NCBI GenBank assembly: GCA_000827325.1
Contig: KN832891.1
Location: 558,001 to 622,000 of the forward strand
Direction of reading: 5' to 3'
DNA from: Oidiodendron maius Zn
Lineage: Eukaryota > Ascomycota > Leotiomycetes > Myxotrichaceae
DNA length: 64,000 nt
Part shown: positions 12,177 to 24,543 of the stretch, piece by piece
Numbering within the stretch: the first letter of the stretch is position 1
How the letters are laid out: the number at the start of each line of letters is the position of its first letter
Translations under genes and position numbers: made by a program
Notes under the pieces: model-generated
Database searches by the model: none
What the model was told of the DNA's origin: nothing
Seen by the model: only the letters and a program-made list of their open reading frames with translations

Positions 12177-13770
12177 GGAATCACTGAATGTTCGAATATA
12201 TAAGGAGGCTATTCAGACGCTCTGTAGTTAGTGAGTAGAGTCAAAATATCAGCTGTATTCGATCCTATATGCTTAGTAATTCATTGCTTCAGCCAATCAG
12301 AAGAGAGTTCCACCAACAGCAGGTAGAACGAGGTGATGACTCTGGACAAACAACAAGTAATGTCAATGGTACAGACCTCGCATCTACTTAGTCATCGTTT
12401 CATGATCGAAGTATAGGGATTTATCAGAACACAGCTGCTAGACATAACGCCCACCCGAACCCTTGATAGTAGCTCTCAGTTCAAAATTGTAGTAATTTTA
12501 AAACGCTATTGTTGATTACCACATTGTAGTTCACCTATAAGATGTATTATTCTACGTTGTTTTCAATGTCTATTTAACTACAGCTTTGCTTCCGACTTCT
12601 TTAGTGTTAACATTCCCCTTAGTTCTCTCCGCAGCTTCTATTATATAATGCAGCAGCTTAGCCTATAAGTGTATTAATGGCTCAATATACGCACTAGTGC
12701 CTACTTCTCCTACTAACAACTAGCTATTTTCAACATATTTGTGATCGAATTTTACGGGGGGGGGAGAACATCGCAAGAACATTCGACGCTTATGACCAGG
12801 CGGACTATAGCCAGCATTCCCAGGCATTGGTCTGTCATTTAAATTTAAATGCCTTTTACCACTGCTAATAACTTGTCCAACTATCAATATAGTTTTAACT
12901 CCCAGCAACATTCAGTTTCTATTGTTAGTTGGTCATCCTAGGCATTTTGGTGTACTTATGTATATACTTAGCATGCATGCAATACATCTCCTGCGTTTAA
13001 TTCATCTGTTCAGCTTTAGAGAGTTCGTTGCTGTCATTTCCTTGAAGGTTTGGCTTCCTCTGACAGAAATGTAACCTCTTGAAGAAAGTTTAAATTATTG
13101 CACTTTGTGTTGTCTGCTTTATGTAATAGAGTTATAGCTCCCATATCTAGTTCCTGCGTTCCGAGCGTGGGAAGGAGCATACAACCTCTTGAAGTCGGGC
13201 CCAGAAGTCAGTACCTGCCTGGAAACTGTGAATATACTACAATCCCCAAGAGACGATAAGTATCTGTTCTAGGTCATTCTTAAACTTCGGCCAAATCCTC
13301 GCTCACAGAGCAGCAGTGACGAAGAACTAGGTGCCGGATGCTCTCAATTTGCACGCTGCTAGACGACGAGGTAAGTCATACTATTACAGGAGGCGGACCC
13401 TACCGAGCCAAATCTGGGCTCATTTGTTATAAGCTCTGGACGAGTGACCCGGCCATAGATGGATCTTGCTCAAGCTTACGTCTGTTACATATAGCTGACG
13501 CTTGCGGGGATACTATGACGTATTGAGCAATTTTGTATATGTCGCTTAAAGATATCACTGCGGGAGAAGAGTCTCGACAGAGTATACAAAGGGTACGGGA
13601 CATAGAAACAATTAAATAACTCTCCTACAAACTCCTAAGAAATTAGTTCTGAGTTGAATCAAACTAATCCCTAGAAACAGACGAAACTTTCAGTACAAGT
13701 ACTTCGAAATCCGAGTGTTGAACCCGGTGGAGTCATGTGTCCAGAAGATATTGTTTCTGAGCTAGACAAC
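12177..13770. other. gene-poor region, probable degraded repeats
   Basis: No intact gene is visible. Around 12470-12910 the minus strand has short frames that may be repeat-derived but match no family well enough to name. A run of nine G lies near 12757. The esterase gene ends at the right edge. Confidence 0.35.
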
Positions 13771-15572
13771 TCAAAGAGCTGTTTGCAACCAGGCGCACCG
13801 ACTGCTTGATGTTGGGTCCTGAGTCACAGCAATACTTGCCTGGTTAAATTCCAGCTCAAGTGCTCCATTACCATGTTTAGAGAAAGTTGGTCCTAACGAT
13901 GACTTGGGCGTACCAGATACCACAAAGCTTGTGATATAGTCTTGCATTCCATAAGCAACCGTCACATTTGATACGCTTGCAGATGCTCCACTGTAAAAGG
14001 TGTATGAGACATCTTGTGCATGAATACCTGGAAAGACCGCGAACTCATAGGCATAGGTATTGTTGGAGAATGCTTTGTTCACAAAATCAGTATTACAGCT
14101 GATAATTGTGTCTCCAATAATGGCAGCAGCACGGCCAATGGCGTCCACATATCCATATGATCCATCAAATGTTGCTGGATAGAGAGTATCAAGCAAGTAA
14201 GCCACATCAGATGATGTGAGTGCTGGGAAGTAATCCTCAAAAAGCGTTGGAAGATTTTGTGTGGTATTCATTGTTGGAGGAGTAAATGCAATGCCTTCAT
14301 CCGAATTATGGGCAACCATGACTTCAATGCTCTGATAGAATTCGCCATTCAAGAGAAGTTGGCTCGGTAATTCTGGCAAAAAGCTGCCGCTCGCTACTGG
14401 ACCGTAAGGGATGTTTCCCCATGGCGCCAACGCGATTTGTTGTTCGTTTGCTGCGATCAGTTGTGAACTTTCAAGATTTTGTGCCGCTGCTACGGTGGTA
14501 ACATTCAACAGCCCGAGAAAGCCCTGTAGAGATGATTGTTGCATCTCGGAGGTGATTGGATAAATGGCTGGGCTTTGTAAGATTGCTCTCTGAAATGGTG
14601 GAGGCGTATTTTTACCCCCATACGCAGTAATCTGTGTGAAGACTGATCCCCCGCCAGCAGATTCTCCCATGATAGTAACATTATTTGGATTTCCACCAAA
14701 CAGATGAATGTTTGTCTGCACCCACTCCAAAGCAAACCGCTGGTCGAGCAGCCCGACATTTTCAGTGGCGCCACTCCCCGAAAGAAACCCGAAAGCTCCA
14801 AGCTAAGGAAACAGGAAAACGGGGAGTTAGTATTTGAATTTATATTGGCCAATGTGAAAGAGGTACTGAAAGAAATATTGATCTTCTTACCCGATAATTA
14901 ATCCCTACATACACAAAGCCCTCTCCACCATCCACAATATTACGAAGGATTAAAGATGTTCCATTGTAGAAGGGCTTATCTCCTTCGGTATAGCCTCCGC
15001 CATATATCCATACGACAACCGGTGCGGATGCTGTCTCATTATTGAAGATAGATTGCGGTGTGAGGACATCTAAGAATAGGCAATCCTCAGTGATTCGGGG
15101 GTCCTGCGGCCCTGGGGTGTAGGAGCTACTTGAGACACTGGTAGGTCCAGTATATTCCTCTCCCGAAACATAGTCGACTACAAAGTTGTGTGCGAGTTCT
15201 CCCAACCACAGAGGGTCGGCCTGCGGACACATCCGACCAACAATACCCGTGTCGACTGTGCCTGAACTCACAGACGGAGAGGCTGGCGGCTGGAATCGCA
15301 GGCTTCCTGTTGGAGCAGCTGCATAGCGGATGTTGCTAAAATTGTAGACTCCGTCCTGTGTTGGGGAGGTCAGCCAGTTACTCGGTTTGTAATGCACTGT
15401 TAGCCAATATTAAGGAGAGCGAGAGCGAGTGATAAGTCCATACGATTAGTGAATATGCCTGATGGGTCTCATATGGTAAAGTAACCGTTGGGAGAGTAGC
15501 TTTTGAAACTGACGTACATCTCCCAGCGGCAATGAAGCTCAGAGCAACGATGACCCTAAAAGTAGCCATCAT
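13771..15572 (-). CDS. secreted type-B carboxylesterase/lipase
   Basis: Alpha/beta hydrolase of the fungal carboxylesterase (COesterase) family, probably secreted. The N-terminus (MMATFRVIVALSFIAAGRCTS) is a good signal peptide. Three exons are seen; introns lie near 15396-15442 and 14803-14892. Motifs in order: NIRYAAAPTGSLRF; EDCLFLDVLTP; the oxyanion-hole loop WIYGGGYTEG (YGGG in place of HGGG); FGGNPNNVTIMGESAGGGS with the nucleophile Ser; HNSDEGIAF containing the likely acidic residue; and HAQDVSYTF holding the catalytic His. The C-terminus RCAWLQTAL replaces the more common Trp-rich ending. The length, about 550 residues, is normal. Likely substrates are lipid or aromatic esters. It runs in the same direction as the transporter at 17.6-19.4 kb but 2 kb apart, so no operon-like link is claimed. 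Confidence 0.87.
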
Positions 15573-17019
15573 CTTTCTGTCCTAATGTGTGTAGAGGCTA
15601 TATATTTTAAAGGTTCGGAGTTGGAGAGTAGTCTCTTTCGCCAACAAACCGATTCTCATATTTATATACACAATCGCCGCAACCCCGACCATCTTCTCAA
15701 AACAAAGAGAGCTTCCGCACAGGCTACATGGTAATAGCCTCGACCTGGGAGCACTTACAAAGCGGAAATAATTCTTGTTCTATCATAGGGTTGCAACGCT
15801 GGTAGCTGGTGAATCAGCATCGTTCCGGTTCCACACATCCCAGGCCACTGCGCTAGAAAGTGTGATCTTCTAAAGCGAAGCCTTCATACTGACCAAAGGT
15901 AAAGTCGGGAAGTTACCTTCAATTCGCTCAAACTAGGCTTGTCCGAATCCAAATACAATTTAGGAAGATCTCCGGTAACCTTCCGTGTTCCATTCCGCTC
16001 TTCGTGCCGGCCCTGTAATTTAAATCGTGCAAAGTCTCGTTAGAGACTCTACAGCATGGTGAGAGCCTGGAGTTGAGCGACTATAGCTGCATATCCTTGA
16101 CAAAAGATGTACGCAGAGTCTCAGGAACCCTGCTCTTCATCTTCTGTCTCGTTCTTTCTGGGTAATCCCTCCGGCCAAGTGCGGAGAATGCAGGATACTT
16201 GCGGAGTCTTGGGCTGGCGGAATCCCAACCTACGCTTGACTTTCAGGCGCCGAAAACCGTACGGGACTCAGTACCTACCCTGTGCATACACTGGATTCGG
16301 GATTCTGGGGTGCATCATCAACCATGCAGCTGCTGGTGTTTAGAAATGTGCGGGGAAGTGGGTCCGTGTGACCACAACACCGCTCTCCTCCAAATAGTGT
16401 CTATCTAAATCTCAGCCAGCGTTACAATAACTCCTACAAGGAAAGACCACAAACGAGTTTCACCCCAAAGGTTACTATGTTCAGCCTTTAATTAAATACT
16501 ATTATTAAAAGAATTACAAAATCTTTCTCTACAAAAGACTGCCTAAAAGCACTTAAATAATAATATAGCCATTTTACTCTTAAGTATACCCTAGCTCCAT
16601 CTTGATCTATAAAGTTTAGTCTAAGAAACTTTTATTTTTGTCTGTTTAACTATAACCCCCTAAACCCCTTTATTTCATACAAAAACTTCAAGTTCATTAT
16701 TTATGCCCTTATAATTTTAATACATATATTAAACGTGGCTTGTTCGAGACGATTTAATGATAAATTTATATTCAGACGCCGAATCTGTTTTATAATTATG
16801 GAGAAGTGAGCAAGGTGGCTTTTGTTGTGAAACTCGTATATGGCCTCTAATTGTGATCGATTATTGCAGTTACATCTCGATCCCAGCAGATTTGGAACTT
16901 ATGGCTCGGTTCCTGCTCCTACACAAGTTCGTAGCAATTTGAACTAGCTCTACTAGAACTCTCCAGCATCAACAGTACCCCAATTACTACCTTCACAATG
17001 ACCCTTACGCCACCTCCTT
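15573..17019. other. intergenic region
   Basis: This holds the upstream region of the esterase, then gene-free DNA that becomes very AT-rich at 16480-16800, as expected of decayed repeats. No gene was recognised. Confidence 0.35.
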
Positions 17020-17300
17020 AGGCTTTTCACCCTGATCCTGATACTGCCGTTTCGGTATCAGCGATTCAACGACTTGGACAATCGGCTAGATATGCCCTAA
17101 TTAAGTATGCAAAGCAAGAAGCGGCTCAGCTTATATGCCAGTGTGACCGAGCTGGCAAATACGACTGAAGAGGCACAGACAGTAACTTCCCATGACTCCA
17201 AAAAAAGAAATAATACTGTATTAAATGGCATATACACTCCTCTAAAATGAGGCTTGGTTTCTATAACATTGGGTTTCACCTTGATAATTGACTATGACCT
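17020..17300 (+). mobile_element. possible MULE/FAR1-type transposase relic
   Basis: A short + strand frame reads RLGQSARYALIKYAKQEAAQ, then LICQCDRAGKY. This resembles the FAR1-like DNA-binding start of fungal Mutator-like transposases (ALIKRRSK ... CDRGGKY). The likeness is short and quickly lost in stops, so the call is weak. No termini were seen. Confidence 0.25.
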
Positions 17301-17632
17301 GCATACTAATCCTCCGGAGTCCTCCCAAGAGAATATATGAAAGCTATAAATAGCCCTAACTAGGCAACAAAACTATAATGAGTTAATTTTAAGATTAGTT
17401 AATTTTTATTGTCAGATAAGACCCCAAGGATCGCAGGAAGATCGTTGTTCGTAACATAATACGAGTGGGCTGAAGTAAGTGCATATAGACAAAAGAGTTT
17501 TCTGGTATACTAGGTCTTATTTAAACTCCTTGAATACACCTAATTGATTTAGCTATTCAATCTTAGAATTTAAGGTAATACAAGGCAGAGATTACCTACA
17601 TTAGTGCCTCAGACAGAAGTAGCTTTTGCGCG
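17301..17632. other. intergenic region
   Basis: AT-rich stretch before the 3' end of the minus-strand sugar transporter; nothing recognised. Confidence 0.35.
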
Positions 17633-19423
17633 TCACTGTTCGACGTTTGTACTATAAGTCTTAAACTGTGTCGCAGGAACCTTCTTTTCAAACATCTCAT
17701 CCAACTCCTCATAAGTCCTTTTCGCAGTCTCAGGCTGAAAGATGATTGCATATATCAAGCCGATGAAAGTGATCCCGCCAAAGACAAACATTGTCTTAGC
17801 TCCGAGGTTTGCCTTATCCGGGTTGAAGAGATAAGGTAAAATGATGCCAATAATGGTCTAGATTTACAAGTTAATTTGGGGGCCTGAGAGGACCTTCTAT
17901 AAGATTGAGATGTGAGACTTACCAACACAATATTAAAAACTGCTATGCCAATTGCCACTGTCGGCGCACGCAACTTGGAAGTGGGGACCTCAGCGAGGTA
18001 ACTGATCGCCGTAGCACCGATAGTAAGATTGAAGATAAATTCAAAGATTATCAAGAGAGCAATGATGCCCTTAACAAACGATAAATTTTTAGGCTGGGTG
18101 CCAAGGCCTCCGCAAACGAAATTTATTATGACGAAGGCGAGGAGACCGTAGATCGTAAGGTTTCGACGACCCACGCGGTCTATGACGAACAATGACACCA
18201 AATTGCCAACTAGGCAGATGGTCGTTCCAGCCACATTTATCCGGAAACTTACCTTTGCGGTGTAGCCTGCAAGTTGAGCATAATAGACCAAATAACCGAT
18301 GGCAAATGTAATACCAGTTGCACCCCATAAGGCAAACGGAACTGTACTGAGGATAGTACGGCGAAGATTGGATCCCCTGAAGCAGTCTAGGATTGTGCCG
18401 CCTTTCGCATCTTCATTGACTCTTGAGACAATGATTTTCATGGCTGCAATTTGCTGTTCGATGCCTATGTTTGAATGACCAAGACGACGGAGTGAATTCG
18501 CAGCTTCGTTCTCCTTGTTATTCAGGACCAACCACCAGGGAGATCTAGTAAGAGCAGACATTTAGTAATATTATTGATTTAAACAGATCACAATCTCTTA
18601 CTCTGGCATGAAAGGCAACAGGATCAGCCCGACGCCTGTGACAATGTATTGAGACACAAAGAGGCTCCGATAAGCCCAGTGATTAGGTAGGCCACCGTAA
18701 AAGTAGACAATGAGAGAGACGAGAAATGGTCCGAAAATATTCGCCCAACCATTAGCCGCGGTGAAAATTCCACGGAGTACTAGCGGTACAATCTTGCTCA
18801 TTGGTATCGCATTGGCAGCTGTTTATACAGGCTGAAAAGGAAGTATTCTTACCTCAGCTAAATATGCTAAGCCGACACTAGGAAAACCGCCGACAGAATA
18901 TCCGTTGATGAATTTCCCTGCAAAGAACATTCCATTGGTGGTCGCAGTCGTCTCCAGTGCAATTCCGACAATGAACACGAGGTATGCGACAAGAAGTGAG
19001 ATCTTTCTGCCAAATCGATCTGCAAGAAAACTAGAGGTGAAGGCTCCAATGACAGCCCTGTATGAGAAAGTAAGGTAAGTTAGAACTTTGCTAAATAACT
19101 CTCAAATGTGGAAAGGAGTCGCACATTACACAAGGGCCAGCTGAGAATGCCGACTGCCACGGAGCAGAGAGCACATAATTGCCCTCAAAGGGCCTCCCAA
19201 AATCCTTACGGAATTCTGGAATTGAAATGAATTGGCCTCCAGCTATGTTGTCATAGTTTGACAGAACCGTCATCCACATAACATAGATACACCAGAATGC
19301 CGATGCTGGGCGAGTGCGAAGAGCCTGCCAGACAGTCTCCTCAGGCTCTGCATATGTCGTCATGTCGTTAGTATCATCAATATGCTCTGCTGACGACTTC
19401 TCCTTCTCCAGTGAGGTCGGCAT
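17633..19423 (-). CDS. MFS sugar transporter (alpha-glucoside/hexose type)
   Basis: Second sugar porter, about 500 residues in several exons. The acidic cytosolic N-terminus (MPTSLEKEKSSAEHIDD) precedes helix 1 (FWCIYVMWMTVLSNYDNIAGGQF). Other marks are FRKDFG, LADRFGRKISLLVAY, PLVLRGIFTAANGWANIFG, the PESPWWLVLNNKENEA motif after helix 6, DRVGRRNLTIYG, and the end motif PETAKRTYEELDEMF. The Asn-Tyr-Asp pattern in helix 1 (SNYDN) is usual in fungal maltose/alpha-glucoside transporters. The splices read in frame and the gene looks intact; it ends KTYSTNVEQ. Neighbouring hydrolases suggest uptake of breakdown products, but that is inference. Confidence 0.87.
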
Positions 19424-20360
19424 TTTGGATGCAATGGGATAGGGAAGGAATAGTTAAATCGTGAAGGACGAAGAGTCGAACAATAAGTGGAGCGGTTAAC
19501 TAGACAAGCCTTTCAACTTTCAAGCAAATGAGTTCAGAAAATATATTAGCAAGAATAATCTGCTAACATACTGCTCATTACGGGAGTAATAAGAATATAT
19601 TTATTTCAAAACTGGAGGATGCTAATATTACTATTGATGCTAATCGCGGCTCTTCACGACGGGACGGGACTTTCATCTACCGTGCTCAAGCGCCGGATTG
19701 AACCCCGCTTTGTCCTTGGAAATCTAGGCTCCACACTCTGGGGCAAGTCTCGACCCTAGTTAGCCACATGATTTTCCATATTAGAAATAACCTTACACTG
19801 TTGCACTCAAACTTGCGGAATATAGTCCTACGAGAAGGCGGAATTGGGGAATCCTTGCCTTCCGCTACTTACCAGAGCTTTCCGGTCGGGGATCTACCCA
19901 GGGGGTCGGATCTGGAGAAGAGCTAGTTTAATTTAAATGAGTCTAAACTGTTTTCTTGTTGATCACCTTGTCCTGCAGACAAGACAGGCTTCAAGGCTCG
20001 ACAATAGACGACTCAAGGCGGTTTCATATGTAATTTGCACATCACCCACTGTCTGCCGGTAATCGAACCCCTTGTATAGTAAATTTGGAGTAGTTCTGGC
20101 TCTGCTAGCATCAGGTATCCCCGAACATGGTAGAGGCGCCGGGGAGGGGGCGGGTCAGAAATCACCACAATAACTCACTGTAGCGCCACAAGCTCATTAT
20201 TATCGTCAATGCCTCCATTTCCTTAGGATAGAGAAGCTCCTACAGCATCTCAGCTCATATAGCCAGATAATCTCTTATGTATAACTTTCGTATTTAACCA
20301 TAAAACTTGCAAGAATACCGTTACACTGCCCAAACTCTGCGATCACAAAGAATTATCGAC
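19424..20360. promoter_or_regulatory. divergent promoter region between transporter and hydrolase
   Basis: This 0.9-kb region separates a minus-strand transporter from a plus-strand hydrolase. It contains no supported gene. A purine-rich GGGGCGGGG stretch lies near 20145. Shared control of the two flanking genes is possible but not shown. Confidence 0.4.
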
Positions 20361-21453
20361 ATGCTGTACAAATCGAAAGAGGAGATCCTGAAGCTTGGAG
20401 AAATTGACCCTGAATTAGACGCTGTGAGTTACTATGAAGTTCTCTTCATTACTCCCTGATTAGCTAAACTAAATATTCCAGTTCCTGAAATCCTCTCAAC
20501 TCCCAAAACCCGAATATAGCAACCTCGCAGAATTTATTCAAATTTTCACAGCCGGGGAAACTGCAAGACTGTCAGCCCTGGGAAAACCACCCGACAGTGT
20601 TAAACAAACCGACACTACGTATATGACTAAAGATGGGACATCTCTACGGGCCCGGCTCTATCAACCCACCACTTCTCCAATAGCTGGCAGCCCATTGATT
20701 TTAATGTTCCATGGCGGCGGATTCTGTATGGGACGCCCGGAAGCCGAAGAAAGCACCTGCCGCAACCTAGTCCAGGCATTTGGCGCTGTTTGTGTTTCCG
20801 CTTCTTATCGCCTTGCCCCAAAATTTCCCTTCCCATACGCCATCAGTGATTCTTGGGATGCGTTAAAATGGGCTGCCGCAAAAGCAGAATCGTTCGGTGC
20901 GGACCCATCAGTTGGATTTATCGTGGGTGGCTCATCAGCTGGTGGCAATATTACAGCGGTTCTGGCTCATCTCGCGCGTGATGAGAAGCTTTTCCCGCCT
21001 TTGACGGGCCAGTACCTGGCCATCCCCGTAGTGTGTCCACAGGAAAAAATGCCAGAGAAGTACAAGGATCGATTCCTGTCCCACGAGCAGAACAAGAATG
21101 GCCCAGGGTTAGGAGCAGCAGCTATTAATATGTTCATGGGCGCATATAAACCTGATGTTGATGACACGGTGAATCACACAGTACTGCTTCACCCCAACGG
21201 CCATGGCGATCTACCACCTGCGTACTTTCAGGTGGCCGGGATGGATCCATTGAGAGATGAGGCTTTGATTTATGAGAGCGTGTTGCGGGAGGAGTACGGT
21301 GTTGGAACAAAGATAGATGTCTATCCTGGCATGCCGCATGGCCATTGGGAGATATTTCCTATGTTGCAGGCGAGTATCGCATTTAGAAATGACCAGGTTA
21401 ATGGCTTTGGATGGTTGCTTGGAAAGACAGCTAAATTTATTCCCCAAGGATGA
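20361..21453 (+). CDS. HSL-type alpha/beta hydrolase (esterase/deacetylase)
   Basis: Cytosolic hydrolase of the hormone-sensitive-lipase family, about 343 residues. Exon 1 (MLYKSKEEILKLGEIDPELDA) joins after an intron of about 57 bases (20424-20481) to FLKSSQLPKPEYSNLAEF. Motifs: MFHGGGFCMGRP (oxyanion loop), VGGSSAGGN (the nucleophile Ser in GSSAG), AGMDPLRDEALIY (the acidic residue Asp) and PGMPHGHW (catalytic His). The catalytic triad is complete. The family acts on short acyl esters, including acetylated natural products. Its nearest regulator is the Zn2Cys6 gene on the opposite strand, whose 3' end is about 0.5 kb away. Confidence 0.87.
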
Positions 21454-21985
21454 TCGATACGAAGGAGTGTCTTAAATTGCTATTTATATGTTTGGAATTC
21501 AAAAGAGTACCGCTGATGAATATACAATCAATTGAAAGTAGTAATTTCTTTATCACAACGCATCCTCCGACAGGTCACTATCAAATAATCAAATTGGGAC
21601 CCAGTTGCCATATGGAGCATTTTTATCTGTCCCATACTGGTAATTGCGGCCGTCAACTTGAGGCGACTCTTCTCAGAATTGACCAATCGGATGCTTTGGA
21701 TAGTGGCGGGAAGGAGCGGAGGGATGTCAGACTAAGTATAGTGCTGCCACAGAAAAATTGGCATAGAGTAATGAAGTCGAGTTCCGCGTGTAGTGTACGT
21801 AGAATAGCATTCACGTAGAGACTAAGTGGGGGGCGATGCTTCGTGGCAGTGGATAGCTGCAGAACCCCTATCCTGACGCAGTTGATAGAATTGGATGCAG
21901 TACATTACGATTAAAGATAATTTATTTCTTTAGCGCTTTGAGCATATACCAGATATCTATAGGAGTGGGGAAAAGGATTTTATGA
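21454..21985. other. convergent intergenic region
   Basis: This lies between the 3' ends of the hydrolase and the Zn2Cys6 gene. A 122-codon frame starting at 21450 has no family signature and is probably chance. Confidence 0.4.
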
Positions 21986-24543
21986 CTAAGGAAGGGAATC
22001 CCAAAAAGATACTGGACTCGTGGTAACATCCAATCCCCAAAGGTTCGCTGCTATTCCCTGCTCGAATGGCTCCTCGACAGACGGATCAAACGGGAGAACC
22101 ATCCAGCCGTCAACATCACCTATATTATCCACAATTGCAGCTGTAGACAAATTGGCCAGGCCAGGAGAAATTGGAAACGGGTTAAAGCTCATCGGAGCTC
22201 GCGAGATGTCCGACGTGGACAGGTTTGGGACGGGCACGAATCGACTTCGGAGCGATTGCATGTGATGCTCCAGAAGGGTTGCGTAGTGCGCGCTGAGATG
22301 AATGTCGTCTACAGATGAGAGGCGGAGGGCTTTTAAGCTCCGGTCTAGTAACTCAAGGCAAGAATTGAGCTCGCTAGACCGGATGCCAAAGGCTAGAGCC
22401 TGAATACATATTAGTATTATAGCCGGCTTGGGTTGGTATCGTCCTGGTCTCTCACCTTAATAAAATACATTGCAGCAGATGCAATGCGTACATTGAAGCG
22501 GTTAGGGATGTACTTCAGTCGTCCGCTATCCTGCAGACCGATCACAATATGGAAGATGGATTTACAGCTTTCGATAATTTCTCGTAGGGAGTTGCTTTCT
22601 TGAGCATTAATCTCGTATTTATATCGGTATGAAGAGTTTGTGCTTTCTGTCGTCCTCTTGGAAATTGCTTGTAGCGTGATGGAGTTGATATAAATACGAA
22701 CATAGTTGTACTCTGCCAAAAGAAGGTCTTTCTGCGACTCCAGCCCTTCGAAGAATTAGAAACGTAGAATGTTTAATTAAGAGATCGCAAGAAATATGAT
22801 TTATATACCTGTAATATCTGGTTGCTTCTCAAACCACTGTTGAAGCAGCAGCAGAAAATGATCTCGCAATTCGACGTACTGCGCATTGCGAAATCGCATA
22901 TCACCATTTTGTTTTGATGAGAATAGAATTTCAGAGGCAGATCGCAAAAGCCTTGTCAGATCGATCCAGTAGCTCATAAAATCATCCCATTCGGGTTCAG
23001 CAGACTGCGCAGGACCATGTATCGCATCGTGCATGGCCGAGTGAAATGGAATATTGGAAATTGAGCATCCGATGCGTGATGAGAGCTGGCTGATATAGAT
23101 AAATAAAAGCCTTCTAGCGCGCTGACAGCGTCTCAAGAATCTTCGAGGCTGCCGTCCTGGTGAATTTGATGGGGCGGATGTTGAATTATCTCCGTCACTG
23201 GAGATCCTGACGAGGTCTATGCTATGGGCCAGAGCGACGGCAGATCCTAGGAGCATCCTTCAAGATGTTAGATGTCATATGTAGAAACAACCAATAAAGG
23301 GGCTATGACGCACCACGACATACGATCAGCCAAACGTGCAGGTTCCACAACCCTCTCAAACCAGTCGCTTGGAACTGCTATGCTTGTCAACACAGCTTCT
23401 CGACATATTTATATTTGAACATACTAGATTTCTTAGGCGGTGGATCCTCTTCCCGCCAGCACATAGTAGAGTGTCGGGACCAGAAGCTTCCGGACAATGA
23501 CGAACGCGGGTGCCATTCGGTCAATAGAAATATACTATCTATGACACTGACCACTTGATCTGCCTCTATCATCATCGGATCCTGGCCCCAAATCGCTGTC
23601 TGCATCAGCGATTGGCAGTACTCCCACAGTCGCTCATGCAGTAGAAATCCACGAGAAAGAGACGCCACCCCGGCTAGAAAATGATATCGACTGGAAATAG
23701 CGAGTATTGTGCAGCATAGAATGGGCTCTTTCGTGATGAGCTCCTGGTGATTTTGGTGATTGGCAAAGTAATTGTCGAGGATTGTTGACATTGGTGCCAA
23801 GTGGGCAAAGAAGAGATCGACGTATGAGACAGCCTCTTGGGCGCTGAGCCATTTTCTTTTCACCAGTGGACAAGTTCGCCATGCATCAAGAACTTGCTCG
23901 GGGGGACATGAGAGCGGATTTCGCACCATGAACCACTCGCTTCCGATATTTGTTGGCGGCATGGAAGGAGGTGACGAGGTATAACTTGACTGAGGAGACA
24001 CGTGTGTATCCATGGTAACCGTATCTGTTGTTGTGGTATGCGCGGCCTTATCGTAAAGAGCGGCATCGAAGAGGAGATCAAGTGTGTCATTCTGGTTTCG
24101 CACTTCGGTATGGATCATTACATCCATGCATTCCTCAGGTGTTCTGCCACCAGTGTTTATATTCTGGCTGGTCAGTGTTCTCTCGGGGTGATTATTGGCT
24201 GAGAATGCCTCTACATGCTGTTACCAAGATATATAAGTCTCAGTCATCCTAGGGACTCACCCGTATCAGTTCCTGAATCCGTCGCTCGCGATCGTCGAAG
24301 CTTCGAGGACGCAACACTTCGTTCGGCGCTGAACACGCATTTCCGCCGCTCTCTGCGACACTTGATGCAGGACGTGGCTATAGCGCCGTCTCCGTCGTCC
24401 AATTCACATTTCGCTTTCCGCTTCCTGCATCCTTCGCATGCCTGATATGATTTTCGACGTCGGGAAGAACCAGAAAATACCATCGCAGTGCTGCCAGTGA
24501 TGGGCGACCGAGATGCAGGGCCAAGCTCACCGAGGGACGTCAT
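21986..24543 (-). CDS. Zn2Cys6 transcription factor
   Basis: Nuclear regulator of the Gal4-type zinc-cluster class, in several exons. Exon 1 (about 24260-24543) carries CEGCRKRKAKC, a loop of about 12 residues, then CIKCRRERRKC, giving all six zinc-ligand Cys. The loop between the third and fourth Cys is longer than usual. The next exon starts around 24180 and includes LSAQEAVSYVDLFFAHLAPMSTILDNYF and PILCCTILAISSRYH, the start of the fungal-specific regulatory domain. Further exons (about 22801-23270, 22400-22730 and 21986-22265) complete a protein of about 650-700 residues. Exact junctions near 23270-23390 and 22265-22400 were not all fixed. It is convergent with the hydrolase at 20.4 kb, which could be a target. 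Confidence 0.82.

Noticed and set aside
12720-12911. 63-codon minus-strand frame as a gag-like remnant
   Set aside because: Too short, with no diagnostic motif, to name a family.
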